Shown here in pieces: positions 41,870-51,211 of a stretch of 64,000 bases of DNA. Each line of letters opens with the position of its first letter. The stretch's first letter is position 1. The notes under the pieces were generated by a model. The model searched no databases. It had not been told where the DNA came from and saw only the letters and a program-made list of their open reading frames with translations. Source of the stretch: Fidelibacterota bacterium (GTDB taxonomy: Bacteria; Fidelibacterota; UBA8477; JABMPR01); the NCBI GenBank assembly GCA_016784025.1, contig JADHVL010000019.1, positions 1 to 64,000 on the forward strand, given 5' to 3'. Made by a program: the position numbers and the translations under genes.

Positions 41870-43042
41870 TTATTTCCCCCTCAAAGCATCAGTGGGTGTG
41901 AGCTTTGATATTTTTCTGGTAGGCAGATAACTCACGAGAACTACAGTGAGAAACAACAGAAAGGTTGTACCTATGAGTAAATCTGGTCCATACCTACCGT
42001 AAATGACATTACCCAAAGCCATACCATAATCATCCATCCCACCGGGGATAGCATAGCCTTTGGTGGTCATTAGATAAAAGAGTGGTGATCCTAAAATAAA
42101 GCCTGCAACAAAGGCAATAATTCCGTGTAAGCTGCCTTCGATGGTGAAAAGTCCAATCACCTTCGCACGTGTAAGCCCCAAAGCCATCAGTGTACCCATT
42201 TCCTTTTTACGCCTGAAAATAGCCAGTACCTGTGTATCAAAAATGGCCAGGAGAGCAATGGCAAACAGAATTCCATACATGACATTCCCACCAAAATTCT
42301 TTGATTTTATCATGTCATTCATGTCTTTCATAAGGAAATCCAGATCACGGTAAATCCAGGCCGCACTTGCAGGTGCTCCTTCAAAAGGCTCATCAAGTGC
42401 TATAACGGTGGCTTGCCCCTGCAAATTTGACATCGCTTGTAGTTCGTCCAGGGGAATCCAGATTTGATTCCGGTCAACGGTTTGAACCACCGTGTTCATG
42501 ATGTGCACGATCTCAACTTCTCGAGCATCAAAAGTACCTTGGGCATCACGCCAGCGAACCGTGATCAGGTCACCAACTTCCAGACCACTTTTATCAGCCA
42601 TTTTCTGCCCAATAAGGGCTGGGGTCAATCCTGTTGCCCCCATGACAATTTGGTCCGTTGGAAGATCCATAACCTCTTGTTCGGGGTGAATCCCTTTCAC
42701 CATAATGGTCTGCATCCTTCCATCAGGGTAAATAGTCCCCTGCCGAATAAGGATTGGGGCAGCTTTGTGCGTAGCAATTAACGCATTCACTTCCTCTGGA
42801 AAGGGTGCATGTGAATCCTCGATAGTGAGTGGATCAGTGGCATCATATTCACTATGCCAGATTTGTCCACCATTGCCAAATTCGATATTGGTCATGGCAT
42901 CATTCAACTGATAGGCCATCCCATCTACTACTCCCTTACCCCAAATCATGAGGATAAAGGCCATGGCCAGCACCAGGACATTGAGCCAGGTCCGTAAACC
43001 GGCTCCTACCAGATTGCGCCACGCGAGTTTAAATAACATCAT
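41870..43042 (-). CDS. ABC transporter permease, FtsX/LolC type (first)
   Basis: A 390-residue permease of the same layout: FKLAWRNLVGAGLRTWLNVLVLAMAF at the start, a periplasmic domain (about 45-255), then helices near about 260-283, 305-335 and 350-378. EMGTLMALGLTRAKVIGLFTIEG is the FtsX coupling segment. ATG 43042 has GGAGGAGG eight bases upstream; an extended frame up to 43090 would overlap the ATPase gene and is not preferred. It partners the permease downstream. Confidence 0.88.
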   Translation of the reverse strand: MMLFKLAWRNLVGAGLRTWLNVLVLAMAFILMIWGKGVVDGMAYQLNDAMTNIEFGNGGQIWHSEYDATDPLTIEDSHAPFPEEVNALIATHKAAPILIRQGTIYPDGRMQTIMVKGIHPEQEVMDLPTDQIVMGATGLTPALIGQKMADKSGLEVGDLITVRWRDAQGTFDAREVEIVHIMNTVVQTVDRNQIWIPLDELQAMSNLQGQATVIALDEPFEGAPASAAWIYRDLDFLMKDMNDMIKSKNFGGNVMYGILFAIALLAIFDTQVLAIFRRKKEMGTLMALGLTRAKVIGLFTIEGSLHGIIAFVAGFILGSPLFYLMTTKGYAIPGGMDDYGMALGNVIYGRYGPDLLIGTTFLLFLTVVLVSYLPTRKISKLTPTDALRGK

Positions 43043-43058
43043 AATATCCTCCTCCAGC

Positions 43059-43751
43059 TCAGCTGGTTTCGTCGGATTGAATACTACCATCCACCAGGGT
43101 CACCTTACGACGCAGGTAACTAATGACCTTTTCATCGTGGGTGGCAAATACAAATGTTGTCCCCAGGTCTTTGTTCAATTGGACCATGGTTTCCAGAATG
43201 TGATGACTGTTTTTGGCATCAAGATTCGCAGTCGGTTCATCAGCAAGAACCAGCTTTGGTTCTTTTACCATGGCTCGAGCAATTGCCACACGCTGGCTTT
43301 CACCACCACTAAGCATTTTTGGTCGGCTATCGGCCTTATCGGCAATACCAACCCAATCCAGTGCCTTCATCACCATCTCTTTGCGTTCGTCGGTGCTTTT
43401 CCCAAGCAGGAGGAGAGGAAACTCAACATTCTCAAACACCGTATAAACCGGCAGCAGATTGTAGGTTTGAAAAATAAATCCCATGAAGGCGCTGCGGTGT
43501 TTTGCTGCCTGAGCACCAGTAAGAGTTGCCAGATCTTTGCCAAGTACTTCAACCGTCCCCTCGCTGGGAGCATCCAGAGCACCGATGATATTCAGTAGGG
43601 TGGTTTTACCGGATCCTGATGGTCCCACCAGGCCTACAAATTCACCAGCATTCACATTGAGGTCTACTCCCTGTAATGCTGTAAAAAAACCAGTACCTAC
43701 AGGATAGCGTTTCACGAGACCTTGCGTTTTGATCAGTGTGCTATTGTCCAT
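43059..43751 (-). CDS. ABC transporter ATP-binding protein (LolD/MacB type)
   Basis: A 230-residue ATPase with Walker A GPSGSGKTTL, Q-loop FIFQTYNLLP, signature LSGGESQRVAIARAM, Walker B LVLADEPTANLD and the switch FATHDE. It belongs to the LolD/MacB/FtsE group that drives FtsX-type permeases in extracting or pushing hydrophobic substrates outward. Its neighbours are a barrel upstream and the two permeases and a LolA-like protein downstream, giving a complete path from the inner to the outer membrane. Confidence 0.92.
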   Translation of the reverse strand: MDNSTLIKTQGLVKRYPVGTGFFTALQGVDLNVNAGEFVGLVGPSGSGKTTLLNIIGALDAPSEGTVEVLGKDLATLTGAQAAKHRSAFMGFIFQTYNLLPVYTVFENVEFPLLLLGKSTDERKEMVMKALDWVGIADKADSRPKMLSGGESQRVAIARAMVKEPKLVLADEPTANLDAKNSHHILETMVQLNKDLGTTFVFATHDEKVISYLRRKVTLVDGSIQSDETS

Positions 43752-43785
43752 GTTGATTTCCTTTTAGTTCTTATTGAAATATCAA

Positions 43786-44880
43786 TTAATGATTAAATGC
43801 TATGTTCAGTTGTAAACCTGTGCCGCTTGGTAAGGACATCCCGCTGCCAAAAGTGAATTCAGGCATATCGTATAGTGCGAGATAGAACAGCCAATTTCCC
43901 GATGTATGTTGCCACCCCAGCATAGGGATAGATTGGGACTCAAGTATTGGAAAATCAATGATATACAGATAGAATGTCAATCCATCTGACAATCCTAGTG
44001 TATAATTTCCGGTTAAGGCAGTGGTTCTCACCTGCCAGGGCATGTCATCCCCTGTACCTCCCTGGTAGGTTGTGGCTATTTCAAGGGCTGTATAAAGACC
44101 ATTACCCAGGCTAAATGTGTAGTCCATCCCAGCCATCACTGACAGAACATCCCTTTCCCAGGTGGGATCCTCGACTCTGGCAAACATCATTTCAGACCAG
44201 AGCCCGACCATAGCATCCACCCGGATATCTCCAGCTATTCTATTCTCTTTGACAACACCTGCTTTGGATACGTCAAGGCTATGCAGCGTCAGACCAAGGG
44301 TTCCAGCTGGAATGGGGTATTCCAATCTTCCACCCACATCCCAGGGCCAGGATTCAGTATCGCCCCAGTAGCTTCTGTGTTGATCAGGCGCATCCGCCAT
44401 GGTCCAGAGTCGAATATTGGCTCCATTTTCAAAATAGTATCTACCCATTGCAGCCCAGACACCAGGCGACAATGCCAGGGGATCCCGGGGATCCAGTTCA
44501 TCAAACCACTGCAATACTCGTAGCATACGGGCCGGGCCAAAATTGATCTTCTGCAGACCAACTCGAACCTGAGTTTTGGGAGTGTCATAGCGTAGGGTGA
44601 AACGATAAAGGTCTCCATCCATATCAACTAAAGAATCACCCAGGGAATAGTTATATACATCTACTGCGGCATCAAAACCAAGCCTGTTGGATGAGCTGGC
44701 CTGATAATCCAGGCGCAGTTGTGGAATATAACGCATTGTGGTTGGACTCTCATCAAAGGGGCCTGCAAACGAGCTGGCATGGATGACAGAGGCCTGTCCT
44801 TTCCATTGAACATTGACGGTATTGTCTTCTGCGAAAACAAAGGAAAGGGAAAGTAGGATTAAAAGGATATGGAATTTCAA
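43786..44880 (-). CDS. Outer-membrane beta-barrel of the exporter operon
   Basis: A 364-residue protein with a signal peptide (KFHILLILLSLSFVFA) and amphipathic strands ending in QLNIAFNH. Content such as LRYDTPKTQVRVGLQKINFGPARM matches porin-like barrels of the DUF1302/alginate-export look. It starts at a TTG one base after the TetR stop (TAAATTG) with AGGA nine bases upstream, so it is coupled to the TetR gene; a longer TTG frame at 44916 is less likely. It is probably the outer-membrane exit or acceptor of the exporter. Confidence 0.75.
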   Translation of the reverse strand: MKFHILLILLSLSFVFAEDNTVNVQWKGQASVIHASSFAGPFDESPTTMRYIPQLRLDYQASSSNRLGFDAAVDVYNYSLGDSLVDMDGDLYRFTLRYDTPKTQVRVGLQKINFGPARMLRVLQWFDELDPRDPLALSPGVWAAMGRYYFENGANIRLWTMADAPDQHRSYWGDTESWPWDVGGRLEYPIPAGTLGLTLHSLDVSKAGVVKENRIAGDIRVDAMVGLWSEMMFARVEDPTWERDVLSVMAGMDYTFSLGNGLYTALEIATTYQGGTGDDMPWQVRTTALTGNYTLGLSDGLTFYLYIIDFPILESQSIPMLGWQHTSGNWLFYLALYDMPEFTFGSGMSLPSGTGLQLNIAFNH

Positions 44881-44881
44881 T

Positions 44882-45511
44882 TTACTTGTCCTCAGCTGGA
44901 GGTCCCGTGGTTCCAAAAAACAAGAAATTCATAAAATCCTGTGATAGCTTTACCATATCGTCATTATACATGGCAAGCATGTCCTCAGATCTTGCAATGG
45001 CAGACATTGAAGTCCACACATGAAGCAAGAAATCTACTGAATAGCCAGAATAGATCTCGCCACTCCTTTGACCATCCTCTAAAAAATTACGCATGGCAGT
45101 CATGCTTTGACCCATCCACTCTTGCATAAAGCCCTGGACCAGTTCATCTCCGTTCAGCAAGCTTTTATAAAATACTGGTGTGAAGTGACTCACCGCTGAC
45201 TCTTTCATGGCAATCAAGGCCTGCATTTTTTCCTGCAGGCTTGCATCAGCTACTCTGATCCTATCAAAGACTTCCATTCCCAGCTCTAAACGAACCGTCA
45301 TATAGTCGTCCAGTACTGCAAATTTGTTCTTGAAGTATTTGTAGAAGGTTACTTTTGAGACGCTAGCCTCACGACAGATCTCTTCAACACTCACCCGATC
45401 ATATCCAAACTGCATGAAGAGGTCTTCAGCAGTACGAAGGATGTCTCCTTCCTTTTTGGGTCGATCTTGAAAGTCTGGTAATTGGACCTCTGAGAGTATT
45501 CGTTGTGGCAT
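44882..45511 (-). CDS. TetR-family regulator of the exporter operon
   Basis: A 209-residue repressor with the TetR helix-turn-helix ILRTAEDLFMQFGYDRVSVEEICREASVSKVTFYKYFKNK broken here by ordinary helices (about 25-65), followed by an effector domain of about 140 residues. It heads the operon down to 39848, which it probably represses. ATG 45511 is preferred over 45580. Partial inverted repeats upstream (ATACGTAT at 45543 and ACATA-AA-TATGT at 45560-45571) may be its operator. Confidence 0.88.
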   Translation of the reverse strand: MPQRILSEVQLPDFQDRPKKEGDILRTAEDLFMQFGYDRVSVEEICREASVSKVTFYKYFKNKFAVLDDYMTVRLELGMEVFDRIRVADASLQEKMQALIAMKESAVSHFTPVFYKSLLNGDELVQGFMQEWMGQSMTAMRNFLEDGQRSGEIYSGYSVDFLLHVWTSMSAIARSEDMLAMYNDDMVKLSQDFMNFLFFGTTGPPAEDK

Positions 45512-45542
45512 ATAATGAACGCTTTCCGTTTTATTGTTAACT

Positions 45543-45580
45543 ATACGTATGGAATATCGACATAAATATGTACGTGTCAA
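45543..45580. promoter_or_regulatory. Candidate TetR operator region
   Basis: Upstream of the TetR gene are the palindrome ATACGTAT (45543-45550) and the inverted repeat ACATA-AA-TATGT (45560-45571), about ten bases apart in AT-rich DNA. They lie between this gene and the divergent carbamoyltransferase. No second matching site is identified, so this is only a candidate. Confidence 0.3.
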
Positions 45581-45707
45581 GAACTTTTTTACGTTTTATA
45601 TTATTTAATCCATTATTCGTTCATTATGAATACATTCGTAAATCAACTAATACCAACCAAAATATTTTTCAGTACCTTTAACTGACTCCATGTGTAACAT
45701 GTTTTGA

Positions 45708-47516
45708 ATGAATATTTTAGGCATATCGGCTTTTTACCATGACAGTGCGGCCTGTTTCATCAGGGATGGGAAGATCGTTTCAGCTGCCCAGGAAGAACGC
45801 TTTACCCGCAAGAAGCATGATCATGGCTTCCCCGTTCATGCCATAGCGTATTGCCTTAAGGAAGCTGGGATTGAGAAGCAGGATCTGGACTATGTCGCTT
45901 TTTATGACAAACCTTTTCAAAAATTTGATCGCCTGCTCAGCACCTACCTGACCTATGCGCCACGTGGGTTCGCTTCCTTTATCAAAGCCATGCCGTTATG
46001 GCTGAAACAAAAGCTGTGGATCAAAGACTTTATTGCTGATGAACTGAAGTTCGATGGAATAATTCTTTTTCCAGAACATCATCAGTCCCATGCAGCCTCA
46101 GCATTTTTCCCCTCCCCTTTCAAGGATGCGGCCTTTCTAACTGTAGATGGTGTTGGCGAATGGACCACCTCCAGCTATGGACTGGGTCAGGATAATAAAA
46201 TCCATATCCTGGGTGAGTTGCACTTCCCCCACTCCCTGGGTTTGCTTTACTCCGCGTTTACATATTTTACAGGATTTAGAGTTAACTCAGGTGAATACAA
46301 ACTCATGGGTCTGGCACCCTATGGGAATCCCAGGTATGTCGATATCATCAAAGAAAAACTTATCGATCTTAAGGATGATGGCTCCTTCAAAATGAATATG
46401 AAGTATTTCAATTTTGCCGCTGGTCTGACAATGACCAATAAAAAATTCGCCGCTCTCTTTAATGGTCCAGCTCGCAAACCTGAATCAGATATAAGCCAGA
46501 GGGAAATGGATATTGCCCGCTCCATCCAGGAAGTCAGTGAAGAAATTCTACTAAAAATGGTCCGGCATGTTCATAAACAGACCAACAAATCGAATCTGGT
46601 TCTTGCCGGTGGTGTTGCCCTAAATTGTGTGGGAAATGGACGCATCCTCAGGGAAGGTCCCTTTGACAATATCTGGATCCAACCTGCCGCTGGTGATGCC
46701 GGTGGCGCTCTGGGAGCTGCCCTGTTTACCTGGCATCAGTATCTTGATCAAGCCAGAGAGCCTCAATCCCAAAGAGATAGTCAGCAGGGATCATATCTTG
46801 GACCAGGCTTCTCCGACGACGCCGTAAAGTCTTATCTGGATTCCAAAAATATTCCATATCATCATCATGAAGACCAGATTCTCTTTGCCACGGTGGCGCA
46901 ACTCATCGCCGATGAGAAGGTGATTGGTTGGTTTCAAGGCCGCATGGAATTTGGTCCCCGAGCGTTGGGAAACAGAAGTATTATTGGAGATGCAAGGTCA
47001 ACCAAAATGCAGTCCACCATGAACTTGAAGATTAAGTATCGGGAGAGTTTCAGGCCCTTTGCACCCAGTATCCTTTGCGAGAAAGTATCTGATATATTTG
47101 AGCTGGAAGAAGAGAGCCCCTATATGTTGTTGGTGGCTCCAGTAAAGAAGGAGTTATGGAAGGACAGCGATGAGAGTCAATCAGGATTGGCTATGATTAA
47201 TTCTCCTAGATCAACGGTCCCGGCAATAACTCATGTGGATCAATCTGCCCGGATACAAACAGTCAACCCCGACGACAATCCCAGATATCATGCACTCATC
47301 AGTCAATTTTACGAACTCACAGGAAGTCCCGTTATCATTAACACATCCTTCAATGTGCGTGGGGAGCCCATTGTTTGCACACCTGAAGAAGCATATACCT
47401 GTTTTATGCGAACAGAAATGGACCACCTGGTCCTGGGAAATTACTTGCTCAACAAGTCTGAGCAACCCGTCCTGGCAGATGATGTGGATTGGAAAAGGCA
47501 ATATGAACTCGATTAA
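45708..47516 (+). CDS. NodU/HypF-type carbamoyltransferase
   Basis: A 602-residue enzyme of the carbamoyltransferase family. The N-terminal Kae1-like domain has ISAFYHDSAACF (His11), AAQEERFTRKKHD and FPEHHQSHAASAF (metal ligands); the C-terminal domain has GRMEFGPRALGNRSII and NTSFNVRGEPIVCTPEEAY. It transfers a carbamoyl group from carbamoyl phosphate, via an adenylate, to a hydroxyl on a sugar or other metabolite. The next genes are SxtJ, DUF5989 and an SGNH hydrolase in the same direction, the usual company of this enzyme. No Shine-Dalgarno is visible before the ATG. Confidence 0.92.
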   Translation: MNILGISAFYHDSAACFIRDGKIVSAAQEERFTRKKHDHGFPVHAIAYCLKEAGIEKQDLDYVAFYDKPFQKFDRLLSTYLTYAPRGFASFIKAMPLWLKQKLWIKDFIADELKFDGIILFPEHHQSHAASAFFPSPFKDAAFLTVDGVGEWTTSSYGLGQDNKIHILGELHFPHSLGLLYSAFTYFTGFRVNSGEYKLMGLAPYGNPRYVDIIKEKLIDLKDDGSFKMNMKYFNFAAGLTMTNKKFAALFNGPARKPESDISQREMDIARSIQEVSEEILLKMVRHVHKQTNKSNLVLAGGVALNCVGNGRILREGPFDNIWIQPAAGDAGGALGAALFTWHQYLDQAREPQSQRDSQQGSYLGPGFSDDAVKSYLDSKNIPYHHHEDQILFATVAQLIADEKVIGWFQGRMEFGPRALGNRSIIGDARSTKMQSTMNLKIKYRESFRPFAPSILCEKVSDIFELEEESPYMLLVAPVKKELWKDSDESQSGLAMINSPRSTVPAITHVDQSARIQTVNPDDNPRYHALISQFYELTGSPVIINTSFNVRGEPIVCTPEEAYTCFMRTEMDHLVLGNYLLNKSEQPVLADDVDWKRQYELD

Positions 47517-47531
47517 ATTAGGACTGGGATC

Positions 47532-47954
47532 ATGCTAAATCAGGAATTAAAGCTGATCTGGACTGGTACAGACCATGGAGAATTTCGCAAATTTGGAAAA
47601 ACCATGGGTGTTTTTCTAATGCTCCTTGGTCTGGTTATCTATTTCCTTTCCCTCAATTATGCACTTCCTTTGGTCTCAATAGGAGCTATAATCTTGCTCC
47701 TGGGACTCCTTGTCCCGAGTCTTCTAAAACCCCTTTTTATTATCTGGATGAGCTTGGCACTAATACTTGGGTTTATTATGACTCGAATTATCCTTGGGCT
47801 CATCTTTTTTCTTATATTCAGCCCTATTGGTCTGGTATTCAGACTCATCAAAAAAGACCACCTGGATGAGGCTATTGATACTGATGCTGCATCCTACTGG
47901 AGGATAAGAGACTCCAAACCATATGAACCTGGTATGTCTGAGAAACAGTCCTAA
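47532..47954 (+). CDS. SxtJ-family membrane protein
   Basis: A 140-residue membrane protein of the SxtJ family: FGKTMGVFLMLLGLVIYFL, the long helix pair ending KPLFIIWMSLALILGFIMTRIILGLIFFLIFSPIGL in separate parts, then a charged tail. SxtJ is named from saxitoxin clusters, where it neighbours a carbamoyltransferase; its role is not known. It starts 15 bases after the carbamoyltransferase stop. Confidence 0.85.
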   Translation: MLNQELKLIWTGTDHGEFRKFGKTMGVFLMLLGLVIYFLSLNYALPLVSIGAIILLLGLLVPSLLKPLFIIWMSLALILGFIMTRIILGLIFFLIFSPIGLVFRLIKKDHLDEAIDTDAASYWRIRDSKPYEPGMSEKQS

Positions 47955-47962
47955 GCTATAGT

Positions 47963-48121
47963 ATGAGCAAGCTGTCCATAGCCAGGGAATTCATCTTATT
48001 TCTCCGCGAAAACAAAAAGACCTGGATGATCCCCATTGTAGTCATGCTTTTGTTTTTGGGAATTATCATTGTTGTGGGTCAGGGTAGCTCGTTGGCGCCC
48101 TTCATTTATGCCATTTTTTAA
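47963..48121 (+). CDS. DUF5989 small membrane protein
   Basis: A 52-residue protein with one membrane helix: MSKLSIAREFILFLREN, then KKTWMIPIVVMLLFLGIIIVV in two parts, ending GQGSSLAPFIYAIF. The FLxxxKKxW-PI start and QGSxLAPFIYxxF end are the DUF5989 signature. Such proteins sit between SxtJ and a glycan-related hydrolase in carbamoyltransferase clusters. Eight bases separate it from the SxtJ stop and 15 from the next start. Confidence 0.85.
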   Translation: MSKLSIAREFILFLRENKKTWMIPIVVMLLFLGIIIVVGQGSSLAPFIYAIF

Positions 48122-48136
48122 GTACTTGAGATTTTC

Positions 48137-49966
48137 ATGAGAAGTAAAAAAATCCTCTTCAGTATTCTTGCGACACTCCTCCCTGTTGCCTTTCTTGCAT
48201 TAATTGAACTATCCCTATGGATTGTAGATGCCTATCCGCAACCTCCACTTTTTTTCGAGATTACAGAAGGGGATACATCTTATACTCAAATCAACTCCCA
48301 GGTGGGTGAGCGCTATTTTGACAAAGCCATCATGCCAGTTCCAAATCTGTATCCACAGAAGTTTAGTTCTGCAAAAAGTGCTGGAACTATACGCATATTT
48401 TGTCTGGGGGGCTCCACAACGGCGGGCTTTCCCTATGAAATGACCACGCCTTTCCCAAAACAGCTTGCTCTTCTGTTGGAAGCGGATTATCCCGACAGAA
48501 ACTTTGAAGTTATCAATATGGGCCTGTCCGCCATCAACAGCTTTACTGTGGTGGACTGGATTCCTGAGATACTGAAGCAAGAACCTGATTTGATCCTGCT
48601 TTATATGGGTCACAATGAATTTTATGGCGCCTACGGTACTGGATCAACCATATCTCTTGGCCATGATGGAAGAATTGTTCGTCTTGTTTTAAAATTTCAA
48701 CAATTTCGGGTCGTTCAGATGATCAACTCCATCATCAGAGGTTTTGCTGATCCTCCGCCTTCTGAAGTCAATCCAACCCTTATGGAGAAAGTGATAGATA
48801 ATAAATTCATTGAAACCAACTCCATGCTCAGGATTAAAACACGGGAAAATTTCTCAGCAAACTTAGATGTAATCCTTACAGCATGTAAATCAGCCGGTGT
48901 ACCAGTAATCCTGAGCAACTTGGTCAGCAATATCAAAGATCAAGTGCCCCTGGATGTGACTTCAAACCCACAGCAAACATCTAGCAAAGCTCACATGCTA
49001 TATCTCAAGGGTCTCCGCGAATTTCGACAAGGTGATACAACTACTGCCCACATTTCACTTACCCGTGCTAAAAATACTGATCAGGTTCCTTTTCGTGGGA
49101 ACGATTATCTCAACGAGATCCTCCAGGTAAAAGCCGGCCGGTTTTCTCATCCCATCGTTGATATGAAATCCGCTTTCAGGCGTGCTTCCAGTTCGAGTAT
49201 CCCTGGCAATGATTTATTTTGCGATCATCTACATCCCAACCCCACTGGTTACCATCTCATGGCACGGGAATTTCGCAAGGCAATGGATAGAACCGATTTA
49301 CTACCCATGAGTCCCATTCAGGATACGACCATGCGACCCATACTGGTGACGGACCTTGACTGGGAAATAGGTGCCTTGCAGATATTCAAGCTGCTGCAAC
49401 GCTGGCCCTTTGGCAACACTGGGGTTGATTACGCCGACTATACTCCCCATCACAATGAGGTGACTGTCCAACTGGCCAAGAAATACCTGTTCGATCATCA
49501 TGTCTGGGGCAAAGCCCATAGTGATATGGCAGACTATTACCTCAAGTTGGGTGATTTGAATATGGCTTGCCAGGAGTATCAGGCAATCGTTGAAATGTAT
49601 CCTGAAAAAACTGAGTATTATACAAAGTTGGTTGAATGTGCCAAACAAGCTCGTTTGTGGGAGCTGGTAAAACAGACTTGCCAGAAAGCACTAACCACAA
49701 CTACGTCAAGAGGGATGTTCTATTACAATCTGGCTATATCACATCGAATGACTGGCGACCTAGTACTAGCAATGCCCCTTATTGAACTTGCTCTTAAGGC
49801 TCCTGAATTGACCAGAATTCAATCTGCAAATGTCCGTTTTACCTATGCACGATTTTTGCTCGAGGTTCAGAAACCCTCGGAGGCTGCATCGGTATTGACT
49901 GAATTGTTAAACGACAGCCCGGATTTTGTCGAAGCACGAGAGTTGCTCAACAGACTGATGAATTAA
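48137..49966 (+). CDS. SGNH hydrolase with TPR-like C-terminus
   Basis: A 609-residue protein with an N-terminal membrane helix (about 8-30), an SGNH domain (about 80-385) and helical TPR-like repeats (about 440-609). Catalytic blocks are CLGGSTTAG with Ser93, MGHNEFYG for the oxyanion Asn, and DHLHPN with Asp363 and His366. SGNH enzymes add or remove acyl groups on glycans. In the same operon as the carbamoyltransferase it probably modifies the same saccharide outside the membrane. An insertion between the catalytic blocks is longer than in typical family members. Confidence 0.82.
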   Translation: MRSKKILFSILATLLPVAFLALIELSLWIVDAYPQPPLFFEITEGDTSYTQINSQVGERYFDKAIMPVPNLYPQKFSSAKSAGTIRIFCLGGSTTAGFPYEMTTPFPKQLALLLEADYPDRNFEVINMGLSAINSFTVVDWIPEILKQEPDLILLYMGHNEFYGAYGTGSTISLGHDGRIVRLVLKFQQFRVVQMINSIIRGFADPPPSEVNPTLMEKVIDNKFIETNSMLRIKTRENFSANLDVILTACKSAGVPVILSNLVSNIKDQVPLDVTSNPQQTSSKAHMLYLKGLREFRQGDTTTAHISLTRAKNTDQVPFRGNDYLNEILQVKAGRFSHPIVDMKSAFRRASSSSIPGNDLFCDHLHPNPTGYHLMAREFRKAMDRTDLLPMSPIQDTTMRPILVTDLDWEIGALQIFKLLQRWPFGNTGVDYADYTPHHNEVTVQLAKKYLFDHHVWGKAHSDMADYYLKLGDLNMACQEYQAIVEMYPEKTEYYTKLVECAKQARLWELVKQTCQKALTTTTSRGMFYYNLAISHRMTGDLVLAMPLIELALKAPELTRIQSANVRFTYARFLLEVQKPSEAASVLTELLNDSPDFVEARELLNRLMN

Positions 49967-49996
49967 TTTCTCGACGCTATCCCTATTGGATCAATG

Positions 49997-50443
49997 CTAA
50001 GGATTTCTTCTAAGCGTTATATCTCCAGGTCGCATACTAAAATCAAAAAAGAAATTGTTGGCGAGATGAAAATCGCCAATTGTGGCATCATCATGAACTG
50101 CCTTCAAGAGCAGAGTAATGCGTTCTTTGTGAAACTCATTGTTGGGAAATATGTGCCCCTGGATACTTCCTTTTATGCTATAACCATCATTCCAATCATC
50201 AACTTCAATTTCTGCATCAACTATTTCCGCATTGCCCACAGAACCAGTGATTTCCATATCCGCTGTAACTCGCAACGTGAACCGAACGATTCCAAGCTCG
50301 GTACCCAAGTTGACATTGTAAAAATTTCCTTCGCCTTGCCAGTCACCAATGAATTGGCCCAGGTTGGTTGTGTCCCCTTGTCCCATTACCTGAGTACAAA
50401 GACATAGAAAGAGGGTTGCTATAAATTTTGATCTAAACTTCAT
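49997..50443 (-). CDS. Hypothetical small secreted protein
   Basis: A 148-residue protein with a signal peptide (cleavage near VMGQ) and a beta-rich domain: FIGDWQGEGNFYNVN, TADMEITGSVGNAEIVDAEIEVDDW. The GDWxGEG start is common in lipocalin-like proteins, but I recognise no certain family. It is convergent with the SGNH gene, 30 bases apart. Confidence 0.65.
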   Translation of the reverse strand: MKFRSKFIATLFLCLCTQVMGQGDTTNLGQFIGDWQGEGNFYNVNLGTELGIVRFTLRVTADMEITGSVGNAEIVDAEIEVDDWNDGYSIKGSIQGHIFPNNEFHKERITLLLKAVHDDATIGDFHLANNFFFDFSMRPGDITLRRNP

Positions 50444-50490
50444 TTGAACTCCTCAAGGGTTTTGGAAACCAGAACTCCACCTGAGGTGTT

Positions 50491-51207
50491 TCAGGATTCA
50501 TCCTCAACAACTCGGTTTCGAAGTAGAATGATCCCACTTACCAGAAGTGGACCCATAAAAAGAACGATGACCATTCCCCGGCCTTTTTCAAGAGGATTGG
50601 GACCAAATATTTCATAGAGGTGAAAGAAGTAGAAGAAGAAGGCTGACACTACGATCAAAATCACACCAGCAATTTTGGGCCATTTCTTGGCGACATAGGC
50701 CAGTAAGAAGAAGGGAGCTGCCAATAACGACTGCATGATAAGGGCTATTGGATCAGTAAGGTTTCCCACGATGTTAAATATCAGCCATACCCAACCAAAG
50801 CCGTAAAGAACACGTGAAACCGTTTTCTGGGGACCCCAGTACGATAGTAAAGAACTGAGAAACCAGGTGAACCAGAGTATGGCAAGAATCAGTGACACTG
50901 CAACCTCAGGTTCTTCAACATTTCGCTCACCAGATCGTAAATAGGAAACCAGCAAAAAGGTGAATAATCCAGCCGTTAGAAAAGCATGGTAGCCTGCCTG
51001 TCGATCAGCCCTTCGTTGAAATTCATCCTGGTCATTCAACACGCCCATTTCTCTCAAGATCCCTGGACCAAAGGTGCCCAGAGCTGCCAGCGACAAAAAA
51101 GTCCAGCTGATTTCTGAAAGTCCAAAACCGAGGAGAACAACAACACCGGCAAAAAGGGTCGCATGAGTGGGCTGCCAGTCAAAACGGCTAAATAATTTGC
51201 TTATCAT
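50491..51207 (-). CDS. Multi-helix membrane protein coupled to an Xre regulator
   Basis: A 238-residue membrane protein with about six helices. The loop NDQDEFQRRADRQAGYHAFL resembles proteins usually paired with YozG-like Xre regulators. It starts four bases after the regulator stop with GGAGGAG overlapping that stop, so translation is coupled. Function unknown. ATG 51207 is used rather than 51228. Confidence 0.7.
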   Translation of the reverse strand: MISKLFSRFDWQPTHATLFAGVVVLLGFGLSEISWTFLSLAALGTFGPGILREMGVLNDQDEFQRRADRQAGYHAFLTAGLFTFLLVSYLRSGERNVEEPEVAVSLILAILWFTWFLSSLLSYWGPQKTVSRVLYGFGWVWLIFNIVGNLTDPIALIMQSLLAAPFFLLAYVAKKWPKIAGVILIVVSAFFFYFFHLYEIFGPNPLEKGRGMVIVLFMGPLLVSGIILLRNRVVEDES

Positions 51208-51211
51208 CTTC

